From Emticicia sp. C21 (GTDB taxonomy: Bacteria > Bacteroidota > Bacteroidia > Cytophagales > Spirosomataceae), in the NCBI RefSeq assembly GCF_003418935.1, contig NZ_QVMT01000002.1, positions 434,001-498,000 on the forward strand: a stretch of 64,000 bases of DNA. The letters run 5' to 3'. The notes beneath the pieces were generated by a model. The model made no database searches. It worked only from the letters and a program-made list of their open reading frames with translations, and was not told the origin of the DNA. The position numbers were made by a program, and so were the translations under genes. Shown here one piece after another: positions 26,189 to 35,217 of this stretch. The stretch's first letter is position 1, and each line of letters begins with the position of its first letter.

Positions 26189-27271
26189 ATGAAATATTCA
26201 ATCATTTTTTTAGCAATTGCTGCATTTTATATTGCAGGTTGTAACCACGCTGAACATACAAAAGAAGAGGTGTCTGAGTTTATTGTAAGTAGCCCGATAA
26301 AGGTCGATACTTCTATAAACAAGGAATATGTCTGTCAGGTCAGAGCCAGTAACCACATAGAATTGCGCTCTTTGGAAAGAGGGTATTTAACAAAAATATA
26401 TGTTGATGAGGGTCAGCATATCAAACAAGGGCAACCTATGTTTCAGATTATGCCACTGGTATATCAGGCCGAAATGGAAAAGTCGAAAGCTGACGTAGAA
26501 TATGCTGAAATTGAGTATCAGAATACCAAAATTCTTGCTGACAAGAACATCGTTTCGCCACAAGAACTGGCCTTAGCCAAAGCGAAACTTGACCGTGAAA
26601 AAGCTGACTTAAAATTATCAAGTACGCATCTGGGTCTAACATCAGTTAACGCTCCTTTTAGTGGTATAATGGATAGATTCCATATGCGATTGGGAAGTCT
26701 GGTAGATGAAGGAGAATTGCTAACAACACTTTCGGACAATAGTAAGCTCTGGGTTTATTTTAATGTTCCGGAAGCTGAATATCTCGACTACGCTGCCCGT
26801 ATCAAAAAAGAAGGGCCTCAAAAAGTAAAGTTGCTGATGGCAAACAACGAGATTTTTAACCATGACGGTCTTTTTGAAACCATTGAGGCAGATTTTAACA
26901 ATGAAACAGGAAACATTGCTTTCCGTGCTACATTCCCGAATCCGGAAGGTATTTTACGACATGGAGAAACAGGTACAATTCTTTTGCCTTCGCATATTAA
27001 AGATGCCCTTTTGATTCCGCAGGAAGCTACTTTCGATATTCTGGACAAAAAATTTGTATTTGTGGTGGATGAAAAAGGCAATGTTCAAACCAGACAAATA
27101 ACAACCGGATTAGAAATGCCTCATATTTATACTGTTACCAGTGGCTTGTCTACCAATGATAAAATTATAGTGGAAGGTTTACGTAAAGTGAAAAACGGAG
27201 ACCATATCAAAACTAAATTTAAACCTTACAGGACGGTAGTTGAAGAGTTAAAGAACCTTCATGCAGAGTAA
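26189..27271 (+). CDS. RND efflux periplasmic adaptor (membrane fusion lipoprotein)
   Basis: The 360-residue protein starts with a lipoprotein signal ending in the lipobox IAGC (Cys18). It then has a lipoyl/barrel-sandwich half-motif (DEGQHIKQGQPMFQI), an alpha-helical hairpin (about 90-150, with the coiled segment QELALAKAKLDREKADL), and a second lipoyl half with NAPFSGIMDR. A beta-barrel and membrane-proximal domain follow. It bridges the inner-membrane pump and the outer-membrane channel. The permease gene follows after 83 bp. Confidence 0.93.
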   Translation: MKYSIIFLAIAAFYIAGCNHAEHTKEEVSEFIVSSPIKVDTSINKEYVCQVRASNHIELRSLERGYLTKIYVDEGQHIKQGQPMFQIMPLVYQAEMEKSKADVEYAEIEYQNTKILADKNIVSPQELALAKAKLDREKADLKLSSTHLGLTSVNAPFSGIMDRFHMRLGSLVDEGELLTTLSDNSKLWVYFNVPEAEYLDYAARIKKEGPQKVKLLMANNEIFNHDGLFETIEADFNNETGNIAFRATFPNPEGILRHGETGTILLPSHIKDALLIPQEATFDILDKKFVFVVDEKGNVQTRQITTGLEMPHIYTVTSGLSTNDKIIVEGLRKVKNGDHIKTKFKPYRTVVEELKNLHAE

Positions 27272-27354
27272 ATTTTAATCTCATTGAAAGCCTTATGGGT
27301 TTCAGACAGTGCGACGATTCGCAACCTGTAAGGTATTGACAAAACGCAGAAAAA

Positions 27355-30300
27355 ATGTTTAGCAAATTCATAAAAAGACCAGTACTGGCTATTGCCATGT
27401 CTCTGGCAATCGTCTTTTTGGGGATATTGGCGATTTTTACCCGCCCCATATCCCAATTTCCTGAAATAGCACCTCCACGGGTAAATATTTTCATTGAGTT
27501 CCCGGGTTCGAATGCTGATGTATTGGTGAAATCGACCCTGACTATCATGGAACGTGCCATCAATGGTGTGCCGGGCATGCAGTACATGATGTCGGATGCA
27601 ACCAGTGCCAGTGAGGCAACAGTACAGATTGTTTTTGAACCTGGTATTGACCCGACTATTGCCGCTGCCCGTGTAAAAACCCGTGTGGATCAGGTTTGGG
27701 CAAACTTACCTATTCTGGTTCAGCGTGAGGGGGTTATTATTACGCCTGTACAACCTAGTATGTTGATGTATGTCAACTTCTTTAGTACAGATAAAGAATA
27801 TGACCAGAAGTTTTTGTTCAACTATGCTGATAACCTGGTTGTTCCCGAATTACAACGTATCAGCGGTGTAGGGCGTTCTGAAATTGTGGGTAGTAGAGCA
27901 TTCGCCATTCGGGTCTGGTTGAATCCGGACAGAATGAGAGCATATAATATTTCTGCTGAAGATGTATTGAAAGCCATTGATGAACAAAGTGTATTAGGTC
28001 GTCCGGGACGTGTAGGTTTAAGTTCCGGTAAGGTAGCGCAATCGCTCGAATACGTTTTTACTTATCAGGGTTGGTTTAATAAGCCTGAGCAGTATAAAGA
28101 CATCATCATCAGGGCAAATGCAGAAGGTGAAATTCTAAAACTGAAAGATGTCGCCAAAGTAGATGTCGGTAGTGAGTTTGTGGATATTTATACCAATAAA
28201 GACGGCTATCCATCGGCTTCATTGGTATTAAAACAAAACCCCGGAAGTAACTCCAATCAGATTATTGCTGATGTGAAAGCGAAACTCGAAGAATTGAGAA
28301 AGAATTTTCCTCCGGGGGTTGATTATGAAATCAATTATGACGTATCAAGCTTCGTAAATGCTTCGATTGATCAGGTATTGCATACACTATTAGAAGCGTT
28401 TATACTGGTTTCGTTAGTGGTATTCCTTTTCCTTGGCGATTTCCGGTCTACACTCATTCCAACGCTGGCGGTGCCTGTTTCGTTAATTGGAGCATTCGTT
28501 TTCATGCAGTTTTTTGGGATTGGTATCAACCTTATTACACTCTTTGCGTTAGTACTAGCTATCGGGGTTGTGGTCGATGATGCCATTGTGGTAGTAGAAG
28601 CTGTGCACGTAAAGATGCACGAAGAACATTTAACGCCCTTCAAAGCTGTACAGAAAGTATTGAGCGAAATCAGCGGGGCCATTATCGCCATCACCTTAAT
28701 CATGACAGCCGTATTTGTTCCGGTAGCATTTATGACAGGTCCGGTGGGGGTACTTTACAGACAATTCGCCATTACAATGGCTTCGTCAATTGTACTTTCA
28801 GGAGTTGTGGCTCTTACGCTTACACCTGTATTATGTGCCATGATTTTGAAAAATACCCATGGACAAGTTCGGAAAAAATCACCTGTAGATAAATTTATCG
28901 ATTGGTTCAATAGAAAATTTGATTGGTTATTAGGCAAATACACCAAACTACTAACCATAATTGTGAACCGTAGAGTGGTGACTTTTGGGGTATTGTTGAT
29001 TTTTGCAGCAGGTATCATAGGAATTAATACTATTCTACCAGCCGGTTTCATCCCGGGTGAAGATCAGGGGCAAATTTATGCCATTATTCAGACACCTCCC
29101 GGTACAACACTCGAACGTACGAATGCTATTTCACTGGAATTACAAAAAATAGCCAAAGCAACACCAGGTGTGAAATCGGTAACGGCCATGGCAGGTTATG
29201 AAATCCTTACCGAAGGCCGGGGTTCTAATGCTGGTACTTGCTTAATCAACCTGAAAGACTGGTCGGAGAGAAAGGAATCTGTGAAAGAGGTGATGGAAGA
29301 GTTGGAAGAAAAAACGAAGGATATTGGGGCGGTAATCGAGTATTTCGAGCCACCAGCTGTACCGGGTTATGGTGCTTCGTCTGGTTTTGCGGTTCGTTTA
29401 TTAGATAAAGGTAGCGAAGTAGACTATCAGAAATTCGATGAGGTAAATAAAGATTTTGTTGCAGAATTGAGAAAAAGAAAAGAACTCACCGGATTATTCA
29501 GTTTTTATTCTGCCAATTATCCGCAATACGAATTAGTGGTGAATAATGTTTTGGCGATGCAAAAAGGGGTTTCAGTAGGTGCAGCCATGGAAAACCTGAA
29601 CATTATGATTGGTAGTACCTACGAGCAGGGTTTTGTACGCTTCAATAACTATTATAAGGTGTATACTCAGGCTGACCCAGAATACAGAAAAGACCCTACG
29701 GATATTTTGAACATGTTCGTAAAGAATGATCATGGCGAAATGGTGCCTTATTCAGCCTTTATGTCTATTAAAAAGACACAGGGACCCAACGAGATATCTA
29801 GATATAATTTATATACATCGGCTCTTATCAATGGGGTACCTGCTCCGGGATATACTTCGGGCGATGCCATTAAGGCGATTCGTGAAGTAGCTGAAACTAA
29901 ATTACCTAAAGGTTATGATATTGCATGGGAAGGCTTATCATATGATGAGGCCCGTCGTGGGAATGAGGCAATCATTATTTTCATGGTGGTAGTGTTCTTC
30001 GTTTATCTGGTTTTGGCAGCACAATACGAAAGTTTTATCATGCCTCTGGCCGTTATCCTGTCCTTACCTCCGGGTATATTCGGCTCTTTCTTATTGTTAA
30101 AAGGAATGGGATTGAGTAATGACGTATTTGCCCAGATTGGTTTGATTATGCTTACGGGTCTACTGGGTAAAAATGCCGTGTTGATTGTGGAGTTTGCCAT
30201 ACAAAAACGCAACGAAGGTATGTCGGTACTTGATGCGGCCATCGAGGGGGCAAAAGCACGTTTCAGACCTATTTTGATGACTTCCTTTGCATTCATTGCA

Positions 30301-30585
30301 GGCTTGATACCATTAGTTCGCGCTCATGGTGCTGGTGCGGTTGGTAATAAAACCATTGGCTCATCTGCTCTGGGCGGTATGTTGTTCGGAACTATTTTTG
30401 GGGTATTAATCGTGCCGGGGCTGTATTACATTTTTGGTAAAATGATTGATGGAAAAAAATTAATTAAAGATGAAGCCATGGTAACGTTAAGTGAAGATTT
30501 GGTAGAAACCAGAACTATTAGTAAAAGCAAATTGAGAAAGTTAATTTCAAAAATCCTGAAACAAAATGAAGAACAAAATAATTAA
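27355..30585 (+). CDS. RND efflux permease, HAE1 (AcrB-like) family
   Basis: The full-length pump has 1076 residues. The N terminus has FIKRPVLAIAMSLAIVFLGI and the two large periplasmic loops are in place. The proton-relay aspartates are in GVVVDDAIVVVE (transmembrane helix 4), and the conserved helix-10/11 region is LTGLLGKNAVLIVEFAI. The AcrB-like motif GFIPGEDQGQIYAII is present. HAE1 pumps expel hydrophobic drugs or lipids; the real substrate is unknown. The 3' end overlaps the outer-membrane factor gene by 20 bp. Confidence 0.96.
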   Translation: MFSKFIKRPVLAIAMSLAIVFLGILAIFTRPISQFPEIAPPRVNIFIEFPGSNADVLVKSTLTIMERAINGVPGMQYMMSDATSASEATVQIVFEPGIDPTIAAARVKTRVDQVWANLPILVQREGVIITPVQPSMLMYVNFFSTDKEYDQKFLFNYADNLVVPELQRISGVGRSEIVGSRAFAIRVWLNPDRMRAYNISAEDVLKAIDEQSVLGRPGRVGLSSGKVAQSLEYVFTYQGWFNKPEQYKDIIIRANAEGEILKLKDVAKVDVGSEFVDIYTNKDGYPSASLVLKQNPGSNSNQIIADVKAKLEELRKNFPPGVDYEINYDVSSFVNASIDQVLHTLLEAFILVSLVVFLFLGDFRSTLIPTLAVPVSLIGAFVFMQFFGIGINLITLFALVLAIGVVVDDAIVVVEAVHVKMHEEHLTPFKAVQKVLSEISGAIIAITLIMTAVFVPVAFMTGPVGVLYRQFAITMASSIVLSGVVALTLTPVLCAMILKNTHGQVRKKSPVDKFIDWFNRKFDWLLGKYTKLLTIIVNRRVVTFGVLLIFAAGIIGINTILPAGFIPGEDQGQIYAIIQTPPGTTLERTNAISLELQKIAKATPGVKSVTAMAGYEILTEGRGSNAGTCLINLKDWSERKESVKEVMEELEEKTKDIGAVIEYFEPPAVPGYGASSGFAVRLLDKGSEVDYQKFDEVNKDFVAELRKRKELTGLFSFYSANYPQYELVVNNVLAMQKGVSVGAAMENLNIMIGSTYEQGFVRFNNYYKVYTQADPEYRKDPTDILNMFVKNDHGEMVPYSAFMSIKKTQGPNEISRYNLYTSALINGVPAPGYTSGDAIKAIREVAETKLPKGYDIAWEGLSYDEARRGNEAIIIFMVVVFFVYLVLAAQYESFIMPLAVILSLPPGIFGSFLLLKGMGLSNDVFAQIGLIMLTGLLGKNAVLIVEFAIQKRNEGMSVLDAAIEGAKARFRPILMTSFAFIAGLIPLVRAHGAGAVGNKTIGSSALGGMLFGTIFGVLIVPGLYYIFGKMIDGKKLIKDEAMVTLSEDLVETRTISKSKLRKLISKILKQNEEQNN

Positions 30586-31993
30586 AAGGTATGGCTTCTT
30601 TTTGGTGCTGATCATTGCGTTGGGTAGCTGTAAGGTAGAAAATCTACCTACCAAAACAGTTACCAACTCATTGCCGGACAAATATGCACTCAATGGGGAT
30701 ACTACTAAGGCCGAAAATATTCTCTGGAGGAATTATTTTGCAGATAGTAATCTTGCGGACCTGATTGATGAAGCCCTTAAAAACAACCAGGAGTTGAATA
30801 TGATGCTTCATGAAATCGAAATCAGCCGCAATGAAATTATGGCGAGAAAAGGGGAATATCAGCCATTTGGTTTTCTAACCGCTGGTTTAGGTGGCGAAAA
30901 ATCGGGGCATTACACATGGAATGGGGTTTCGGAAGAAGATGCGAAAACAAGAACGGATAAATTGCCAAGATATATCGGTGAGCAATCGCTTTTAGGTACA
31001 TTTTCATGGGAGTTGGACGTCTGGAAGAAACTCCATAATGCCAAAGACGCTGCTGTAAAACGCTATTTGTCTGGCATAGAAGGTAGAAATTTTGTGGTTA
31101 CCAACCTGATTGCAGAGATAGCTAATTCCTATTATGAATTGGTAATATTGGATAATCAATTAGAGATTGTACAACAGAATATTACTCTGCAGAAAGATGC
31201 GCTCGAAATGGTAAAAGTGCAAAAAGAGGCTGCAAGAGTAAATCAGTTGGCAGTGAATCGTTTTACGGCGCAGGTATTGAATACCGAAAATCTTAAGTAT
31301 GAGATTCAACAGCAAATTGTAGAGACCGAAAACCGAATTAACTTCTTGTTGGCAAGAAACCCTCAACCGGTGAAGCGTAGCTCTGCCAATCTTAATAATA
31401 TTCAGTTTTTGAAGATCTCTGCAGGTATTCCATCGCAATTATTGAGTAATCGTCCTGATATCCGTCAGGCAGAGCAGGAATTAGAAGCTGCAAAATTGGA
31501 TATTGCTGTAGCAAGAGCTGCTTTTTATCCGAATATCACGCTTCGGGCAGGGATTGGTTTGCAGGCATTTAATCCTATTTATCTGATTAATCCTAAATCT
31601 ATCGCCGTTAATGTTCTGGGCGATTTGATTGCGCCTTTAATCAACAAAAATGCGATTAAGGCCAATTATTATAATGCCAACGAAAAACAGATTCAGGCAG
31701 TATACAAATACGAGCAGACAGTCCTAAATGCACATCTGGAGGTAATCAATCAACTCTCAGGTAATAAGAATTACTCTGAAAGTTATGCAACAAAAGCCAA
31801 TCAGGTAGATATCCTAAGTAGCTCTATTGAAATATCCAACAGCCTTTTCAAATCAGCACGTGCTGATTATACCGAGGTTTTGCTAACACAAAGAGAGGCT
31901 TTGGAAGCAAAAATGGAATTGATGGAGATTAAGAAAAAACAACTGAATGCCGAAGTAAATATTTATAAAGCATTAGGTGGTGGTTGGAAGTAA
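30566..31993 (+). CDS. outer membrane efflux lipoprotein, NodT/TolC family
   Basis: The 475-residue protein has a lipoprotein signal (lipobox LGSC) and two repeats of the OEP domain. Long helices are visible in LRQAEQELEAAKLDIAVARAA-like segments and the conserved SNRPDIRQAE is near 293. It should trimerise to form the outer-membrane duct of the RND system. Its start lies inside the end of the permease gene, which suggests coupled translation. A terminator follows at 32061. Confidence 0.94.
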   Translation: MKNKIIKRYGFFLVLIIALGSCKVENLPTKTVTNSLPDKYALNGDTTKAENILWRNYFADSNLADLIDEALKNNQELNMMLHEIEISRNEIMARKGEYQPFGFLTAGLGGEKSGHYTWNGVSEEDAKTRTDKLPRYIGEQSLLGTFSWELDVWKKLHNAKDAAVKRYLSGIEGRNFVVTNLIAEIANSYYELVILDNQLEIVQQNITLQKDALEMVKVQKEAARVNQLAVNRFTAQVLNTENLKYEIQQQIVETENRINFLLARNPQPVKRSSANLNNIQFLKISAGIPSQLLSNRPDIRQAEQELEAAKLDIAVARAAFYPNITLRAGIGLQAFNPIYLINPKSIAVNVLGDLIAPLINKNAIKANYYNANEKQIQAVYKYEQTVLNAHLEVINQLSGNKNYSESYATKANQVDILSSSIEISNSLFKSARADYTEVLLTQREALEAKMELMEIKKKQLNAEVNIYKALGGGWK

Positions 31994-32060
31994 ATTATTG
32001 GGTGGTTGAACTCAGATATTCATTTGTTCGTAAATATCAACATGTTTTGGAAAAAATGGC

Positions 32061-32089
32061 AAATCGGTAGGCTTGTGCTTACCGATTTT
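32061..32089 (+). terminator. intrinsic terminator of the efflux operon
   Basis: AAATCGGTAGGC and GCTTACCGATTT pair around a TTGT loop (one G-T pair), followed by TTGTTGT and an A-rich tract. It lies 68 bp after the efflux stop codon and separates this operon from the metal operon. Confidence 0.65.
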
Positions 32090-32237
32090 GTTGTAAAAAA
32101 AGATACCATAAACTAATATTCTCCTTAATATTAATAATGTATGGGTGTATTTTCGTTTTATAAATATTGGCGTATGAATAAAATGACCTTAAAATCAAGT
32201 TTAGATAAAAAAAACACTTAGATTCTTAATTATGCAC

Positions 32238-32245
32238 TACATTTG
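32238..32245 (+). promoter_or_regulatory. -7 box of the metal-handling operon
   Basis: TACATTTG matches TAnnTTTG and ends 5 bp before the ATG at 32251. Transcription should therefore begin at or next to the start codon, giving a leaderless mRNA. No other Met codon follows early in this frame. Confidence 0.55.
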
Positions 32246-32250
32246 TACCC

Positions 32251-32643
32251 ATGTTTAAATTTAAGCAAATAGGACTTATATTTCTCTCACTCGCTTTGGT
32301 GGTGAAATCATTTGTAGTGCCTTTTATTTGCCTGGATTATGAAATCCGTAAAGACTTTATTATCAAAAACTACTGCGTTAATAAAAATAAGCCCGAATTA
32401 CATTGCGATGGTAAATGTTTTTTGGCTAAAAAAATCAATACACAGACCGAAAAAGAAGAACAAAGCGCCCTTCAGAATTTTATTTATAAACTTATAGAAG
32501 TAAACACATTTGAAAGTCAAAGCTATTTTGATTTTGCTAATGTGATTGAGATTAAAGATTTTTCTGTTACTAATTATCCTTTTACAGAAAAAACAACCAT
32601 CGATTTTTCATCTTCTTTTTTTCATCCCCCATCATTCCAATAA
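32251..32643 (+). CDS. small Cys-containing exported protein, probably metal-related
   Basis: The protein has 130 residues. A hydrophobic N-terminal helix (about 6-27) could be a signal anchor. It is followed by a conserved-looking motif with C42, H51, C52 and C56 (NYCVNKNKPELHCDGKCFLA), suited to metal binding. The C terminus ends in FFHPPSF. I recall similar short proteins at the head of copper- or transport-related loci in Bacteroidota, but cannot name a function. It opens the operon that includes MbnP/MbnH-like, YHS and HMA proteins. Confidence 0.6.
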   Translation: MFKFKQIGLIFLSLALVVKSFVVPFICLDYEIRKDFIIKNYCVNKNKPELHCDGKCFLAKKINTQTEKEEQSALQNFIYKLIEVNTFESQSYFDFANVIEIKDFSVTNYPFTEKTTIDFSSSFFHPPSFQ

Positions 32644-32790
32644 TACATTCTATTATTGATGTTGTATAGCCAGACTTTTTCGGGTGGCTATTTATCTATT
32701 TCTATACATTTTATTTCAAAACAAATCATCAGTGTTTGCTGGGATATGATTGCCTATATCATCAAAACACGTGATTATACATTTACACTA

Positions 32791-33597
32791 ATGAAAAAAT
32801 TCTCATATTTACTTATTGCTCTTTTTGTATCTGCTATCATTGTTTCATGCCAGAAAGATGATGCAATTAATCCTAATGATAAAAATACCGTTACGCTCGA
32901 ATTTGATAATCGGGTTGGCGACCAGAAGTTAGTCCTGGGCACAACAACAGCAAAAAATGCACTCAATGAAGATTTTACAGTTACCCGCCTTAATTACTTC
33001 GTCTCTAATATTTCTCTTAAAAATGAAAATGGTGAGATAGTAAAATTTACAGATAAATACTTTCTGGTAAAACATTCAGACCCAACTTCATGGCTTATTA
33101 AACTAGACAATGTTCCGGCCGGAAACTACAATCAGGTTTCGTATATAATCGGTGTGGATAGTTTAAAATCTGTATCCGACGTTAGCCAACGTAAGGGTGT
33201 ACTTGACCCCGCTTCTTATGGTGACGATAATATGTATTGGTCGTGGAATTCGGGCTATATTTTCTTTAAAATGGAAGGAAAATCAACAGCCATACCACCA
33301 AATATGATGAATACGACAGAATATCAGTACCATGTAGGTGGCTTTGGAGGTATGACAGGTAAAACCCCTAATAACCTGAAAACTATAACCTTACCCATGA
33401 CTACCACTGCGCAGGTAAGAGCCAATACTGCTCCGCAAATCCATATTATTAATGATATTCAGAAGGTTTTTAGTGGGGTAAATCAAATCAGCATTGCTAA
33501 AACCTATATGGTTCATGCGGCAGAGGCTGGTATCCCAATTGGCCAGAACTATGCTAAAAGTTTTATTGTTGACCACGTTCACAATGAAAAAGACTGA
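32791..33597 (+). CDS. MbnP-like copper-binding lipoprotein
   Basis: From the ATG at 32791 the protein has 268 residues and a lipoprotein signal (IIVSC). The body matches the MbnP family pattern: VTRLNYFVSNISLKNENGE, a VPAGNYNQVSYIIGVDS strand, and the Trp-rich MYWSWNSGYIFFKMEG. In studied MbnP/MbnH pairs a Trp of MbnP is oxidised to kynurenine to form a copper site. An open frame extends 45 codons upstream, but those codons lack coding character, and the later start gives a proper signal. The stop overlaps the next ATG (TGATG). Confidence 0.85.
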   Translation: MKKFSYLLIALFVSAIIVSCQKDDAINPNDKNTVTLEFDNRVGDQKLVLGTTTAKNALNEDFTVTRLNYFVSNISLKNENGEIVKFTDKYFLVKHSDPTSWLIKLDNVPAGNYNQVSYIIGVDSLKSVSDVSQRKGVLDPASYGDDNMYWSWNSGYIFFKMEGKSTAIPPNMMNTTEYQYHVGGFGGMTGKTPNNLKTITLPMTTTAQVRANTAPQIHIINDIQKVFSGVNQISIAKTYMVHAAEAGIPIGQNYAKSFIVDHVHNEKD

Positions 33598-34637
33598 TGA
33601 AATCAAAATTCCTTGTCCTGGCTATCAGTAGTTTAATTTATCTGGGGGTTGCCTGTTCTAAAGACAACTCTCAGGTAATTGAGCCGGAGGAACTTTTCGC
33701 AGTTCCCGCTAATTTTCCAAAGCCAGTATATGATTTTTCGAAAAACCCTCTTACTAAGAATGGTATAGAATTAGGGAAGACACTCTTCTTTGATGGGAAT
33801 TTATCTAGAGATGGTACCATTTCGTGTGCTGAGTGCCATAGCCAACCGTCTGCATTTACACATCATGGTCATGATTTAAGTCATGGTATTGACAATAAAA
33901 TAGGCATCAGAAATTCTATGCCCATTCAGAATATGGCTTTTCAAAAAGAGTTTTTTTGGGATGGGGGTGTTTTTGATTTAGATTTATTCTCTATTGCCCC
34001 GATTGAAAATCCCGTAGAAATGGATGAAAAATTAGGAAATGTTCTAGAGAAACTTCGTAAACAGGAAAAATATACTACGCTTTTTCAGAAAGCTTACGGG
34101 AGTAAGGAAATTACGACTGAAAGATTCCTAAAAGCACTTTCGCAGTTTATGCTTACCTTAGTATCAGCCAATTCGCGTTATGATAAGTATGTAAGAAAAG
34201 AAACAGGTGGAACGCTGACACCTGATGAATTGGAAGGTTTAGCAATCTTTAAACAGAAATGTGCTTCCTGCCATTCAGGAGAGCTATTTACAGACCTTTC
34301 TTACCGCAATAATGGATTGCCTGTTTATAATAAAGAGGACACAGGGAGACAACGAATTACGGCATTGGAAGAAGATAGTTATAGATTTAAAGTACCGAGT
34401 TTGAGAAATGTCGCCATTACAGCACCTTATATGCACGATGGCCGTTTCTATAGCCTTGATGCGGTCTTGAATCATTATACAGATGGGGTAATAGAGTCAA
34501 AATCATTAGATAGCTCACTAAAAAATAATCAAACCTTAGGTATCGCACTCAATAAAGATGAGAAAGCAAAATTAACTGCCTTTCTCAAAACGCTAACAGA
34601 TGAAGAATTTTTAAAAAACAAAAAATTTGGTATTTAA
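33597..34637 (+). CDS. di-haem cytochrome c peroxidase family protein, MbnH-like
   Basis: The 346-residue protein has a lipoprotein-type signal (LGVAC). Two c-haem motifs are present: C77-A-E-C80-H81 and C222-A-S-C225-H226. The conserved ELGKTLFFDGNLSRDGTISC precedes the first and VPSLRNVAITAPYMHDGRF lies near 268. This is the CcpA/MauG/MbnH superfamily. Direct coupling to the MbnP-like gene by a 1-bp overlap favours an MbnH role, which is oxidative modification of the partner, over general peroxide detoxification. It acts in the periplasm. Confidence 0.88.
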   Translation: MKSKFLVLAISSLIYLGVACSKDNSQVIEPEELFAVPANFPKPVYDFSKNPLTKNGIELGKTLFFDGNLSRDGTISCAECHSQPSAFTHHGHDLSHGIDNKIGIRNSMPIQNMAFQKEFFWDGGVFDLDLFSIAPIENPVEMDEKLGNVLEKLRKQEKYTTLFQKAYGSKEITTERFLKALSQFMLTLVSANSRYDKYVRKETGGTLTPDELEGLAIFKQKCASCHSGELFTDLSYRNNGLPVYNKEDTGRQRITALEEDSYRFKVPSLRNVAITAPYMHDGRFYSLDAVLNHYTDGVIESKSLDSSLKNNQTLGIALNKDEKAKLTAFLKTLTDEEFLKNKKFGI

Positions 34638-34639
34638 AC

Positions 34640-34867
34640 ATGAAAAAATACTTTGCTTCTCTATTGTTCGGAATGATTGTTTTCAAGGTCATTAGTCAGG
34701 AACCAACTGCAAAATTAGAAAAAGATGGGAAAGATCCCGTGTGTGGCATGAAGGTAAAAAAAGGCACATCGCTTGTAAGTGTGAATAAAGAAAAGCAACA
34801 GGGCTTTTGTAGTAAGTCCTGCAAAGAGAAATTCGATAAAGACCCTGAGAAATATATAAAGAAATGA
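34640..34867 (+). CDS. exported YHS-domain protein
   Basis: This 75-residue protein has a signal peptide (about 1-19, ending VIS-QE) and a single YHS domain. The metal-binding features DPVCGMKV and GFCSKSCKEKFDKDPEKY are both present. YHS domains are found in copper/heavy-metal transport proteins, usually at the N terminus of ATPases. Here it is a free periplasmic module. The next gene overlaps by 4 bp (ATGA). Confidence 0.88.
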   Translation: MKKYFASLLFGMIVFKVISQEPTAKLEKDGKDPVCGMKVKKGTSLVSVNKEKQQGFCSKSCKEKFDKDPEKYIKK

Positions 34868-35211
34868 ATCGGAAAAAATTCATCTCAACTTTAACTTTTA
34901 ACTTGTCAGGTCTTTTGACTTTTGGGAATGATAAGTTTTCTGACTGTATTATTAAGACCAGACGCATTTGTAATATATGTCAGTTTAAGTTAGGAAAAAA
35001 TATATATTTTGAGAAAGGTGTAAAAGACGTAAAAGTTGATTGGATAAAAGACACGATCAGGATTTCGTATGATGCCACCAAAACCAATCCCGAAAAATTG
35101 AAACAATACATCATTTCGATTGGCTACGATGCCGACGAATTAAAAGCAGATGTAAAGAAAAGAGAACTTTTAAGGTATTGTTGTGAAAGTAACATCACTA
35201 TTTGTAAATAG
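34864..35211 (+). CDS. HMA-like (heavy-metal-associated) small protein
   Basis: The 115-residue protein contains the pattern CNIC (C-x-x-C) followed by KGVKDVKVDWIKDTIRISYD and KLKQYIISIGYDADEL. This is the beta-alpha-beta pattern of HMA metallochaperones. The stretch before it (about 5-25) is weakly hydrophobic and could be a signal, so the compartment is uncertain. The C terminus adds CCESNITIC, three more cysteines. It overlaps the YHS gene by 4 bp and lies 6 bp before the outer-membrane protein gene. Confidence 0.72.
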   Translation: MNRKKFISTLTFNLSGLLTFGNDKFSDCIIKTRRICNICQFKLGKNIYFEKGVKDVKVDWIKDTIRISYDATKTNPEKLKQYIISIGYDADELKADVKKRELLRYCCESNITICK

Positions 35212-35217
35212 AATGAA

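Noticed and set aside
32656-32790. Upstream extension of the MbnP-like protein
   Set aside because: Starting at 32791 gives a standard lipoprotein signal; the preceding codons do not look coding.
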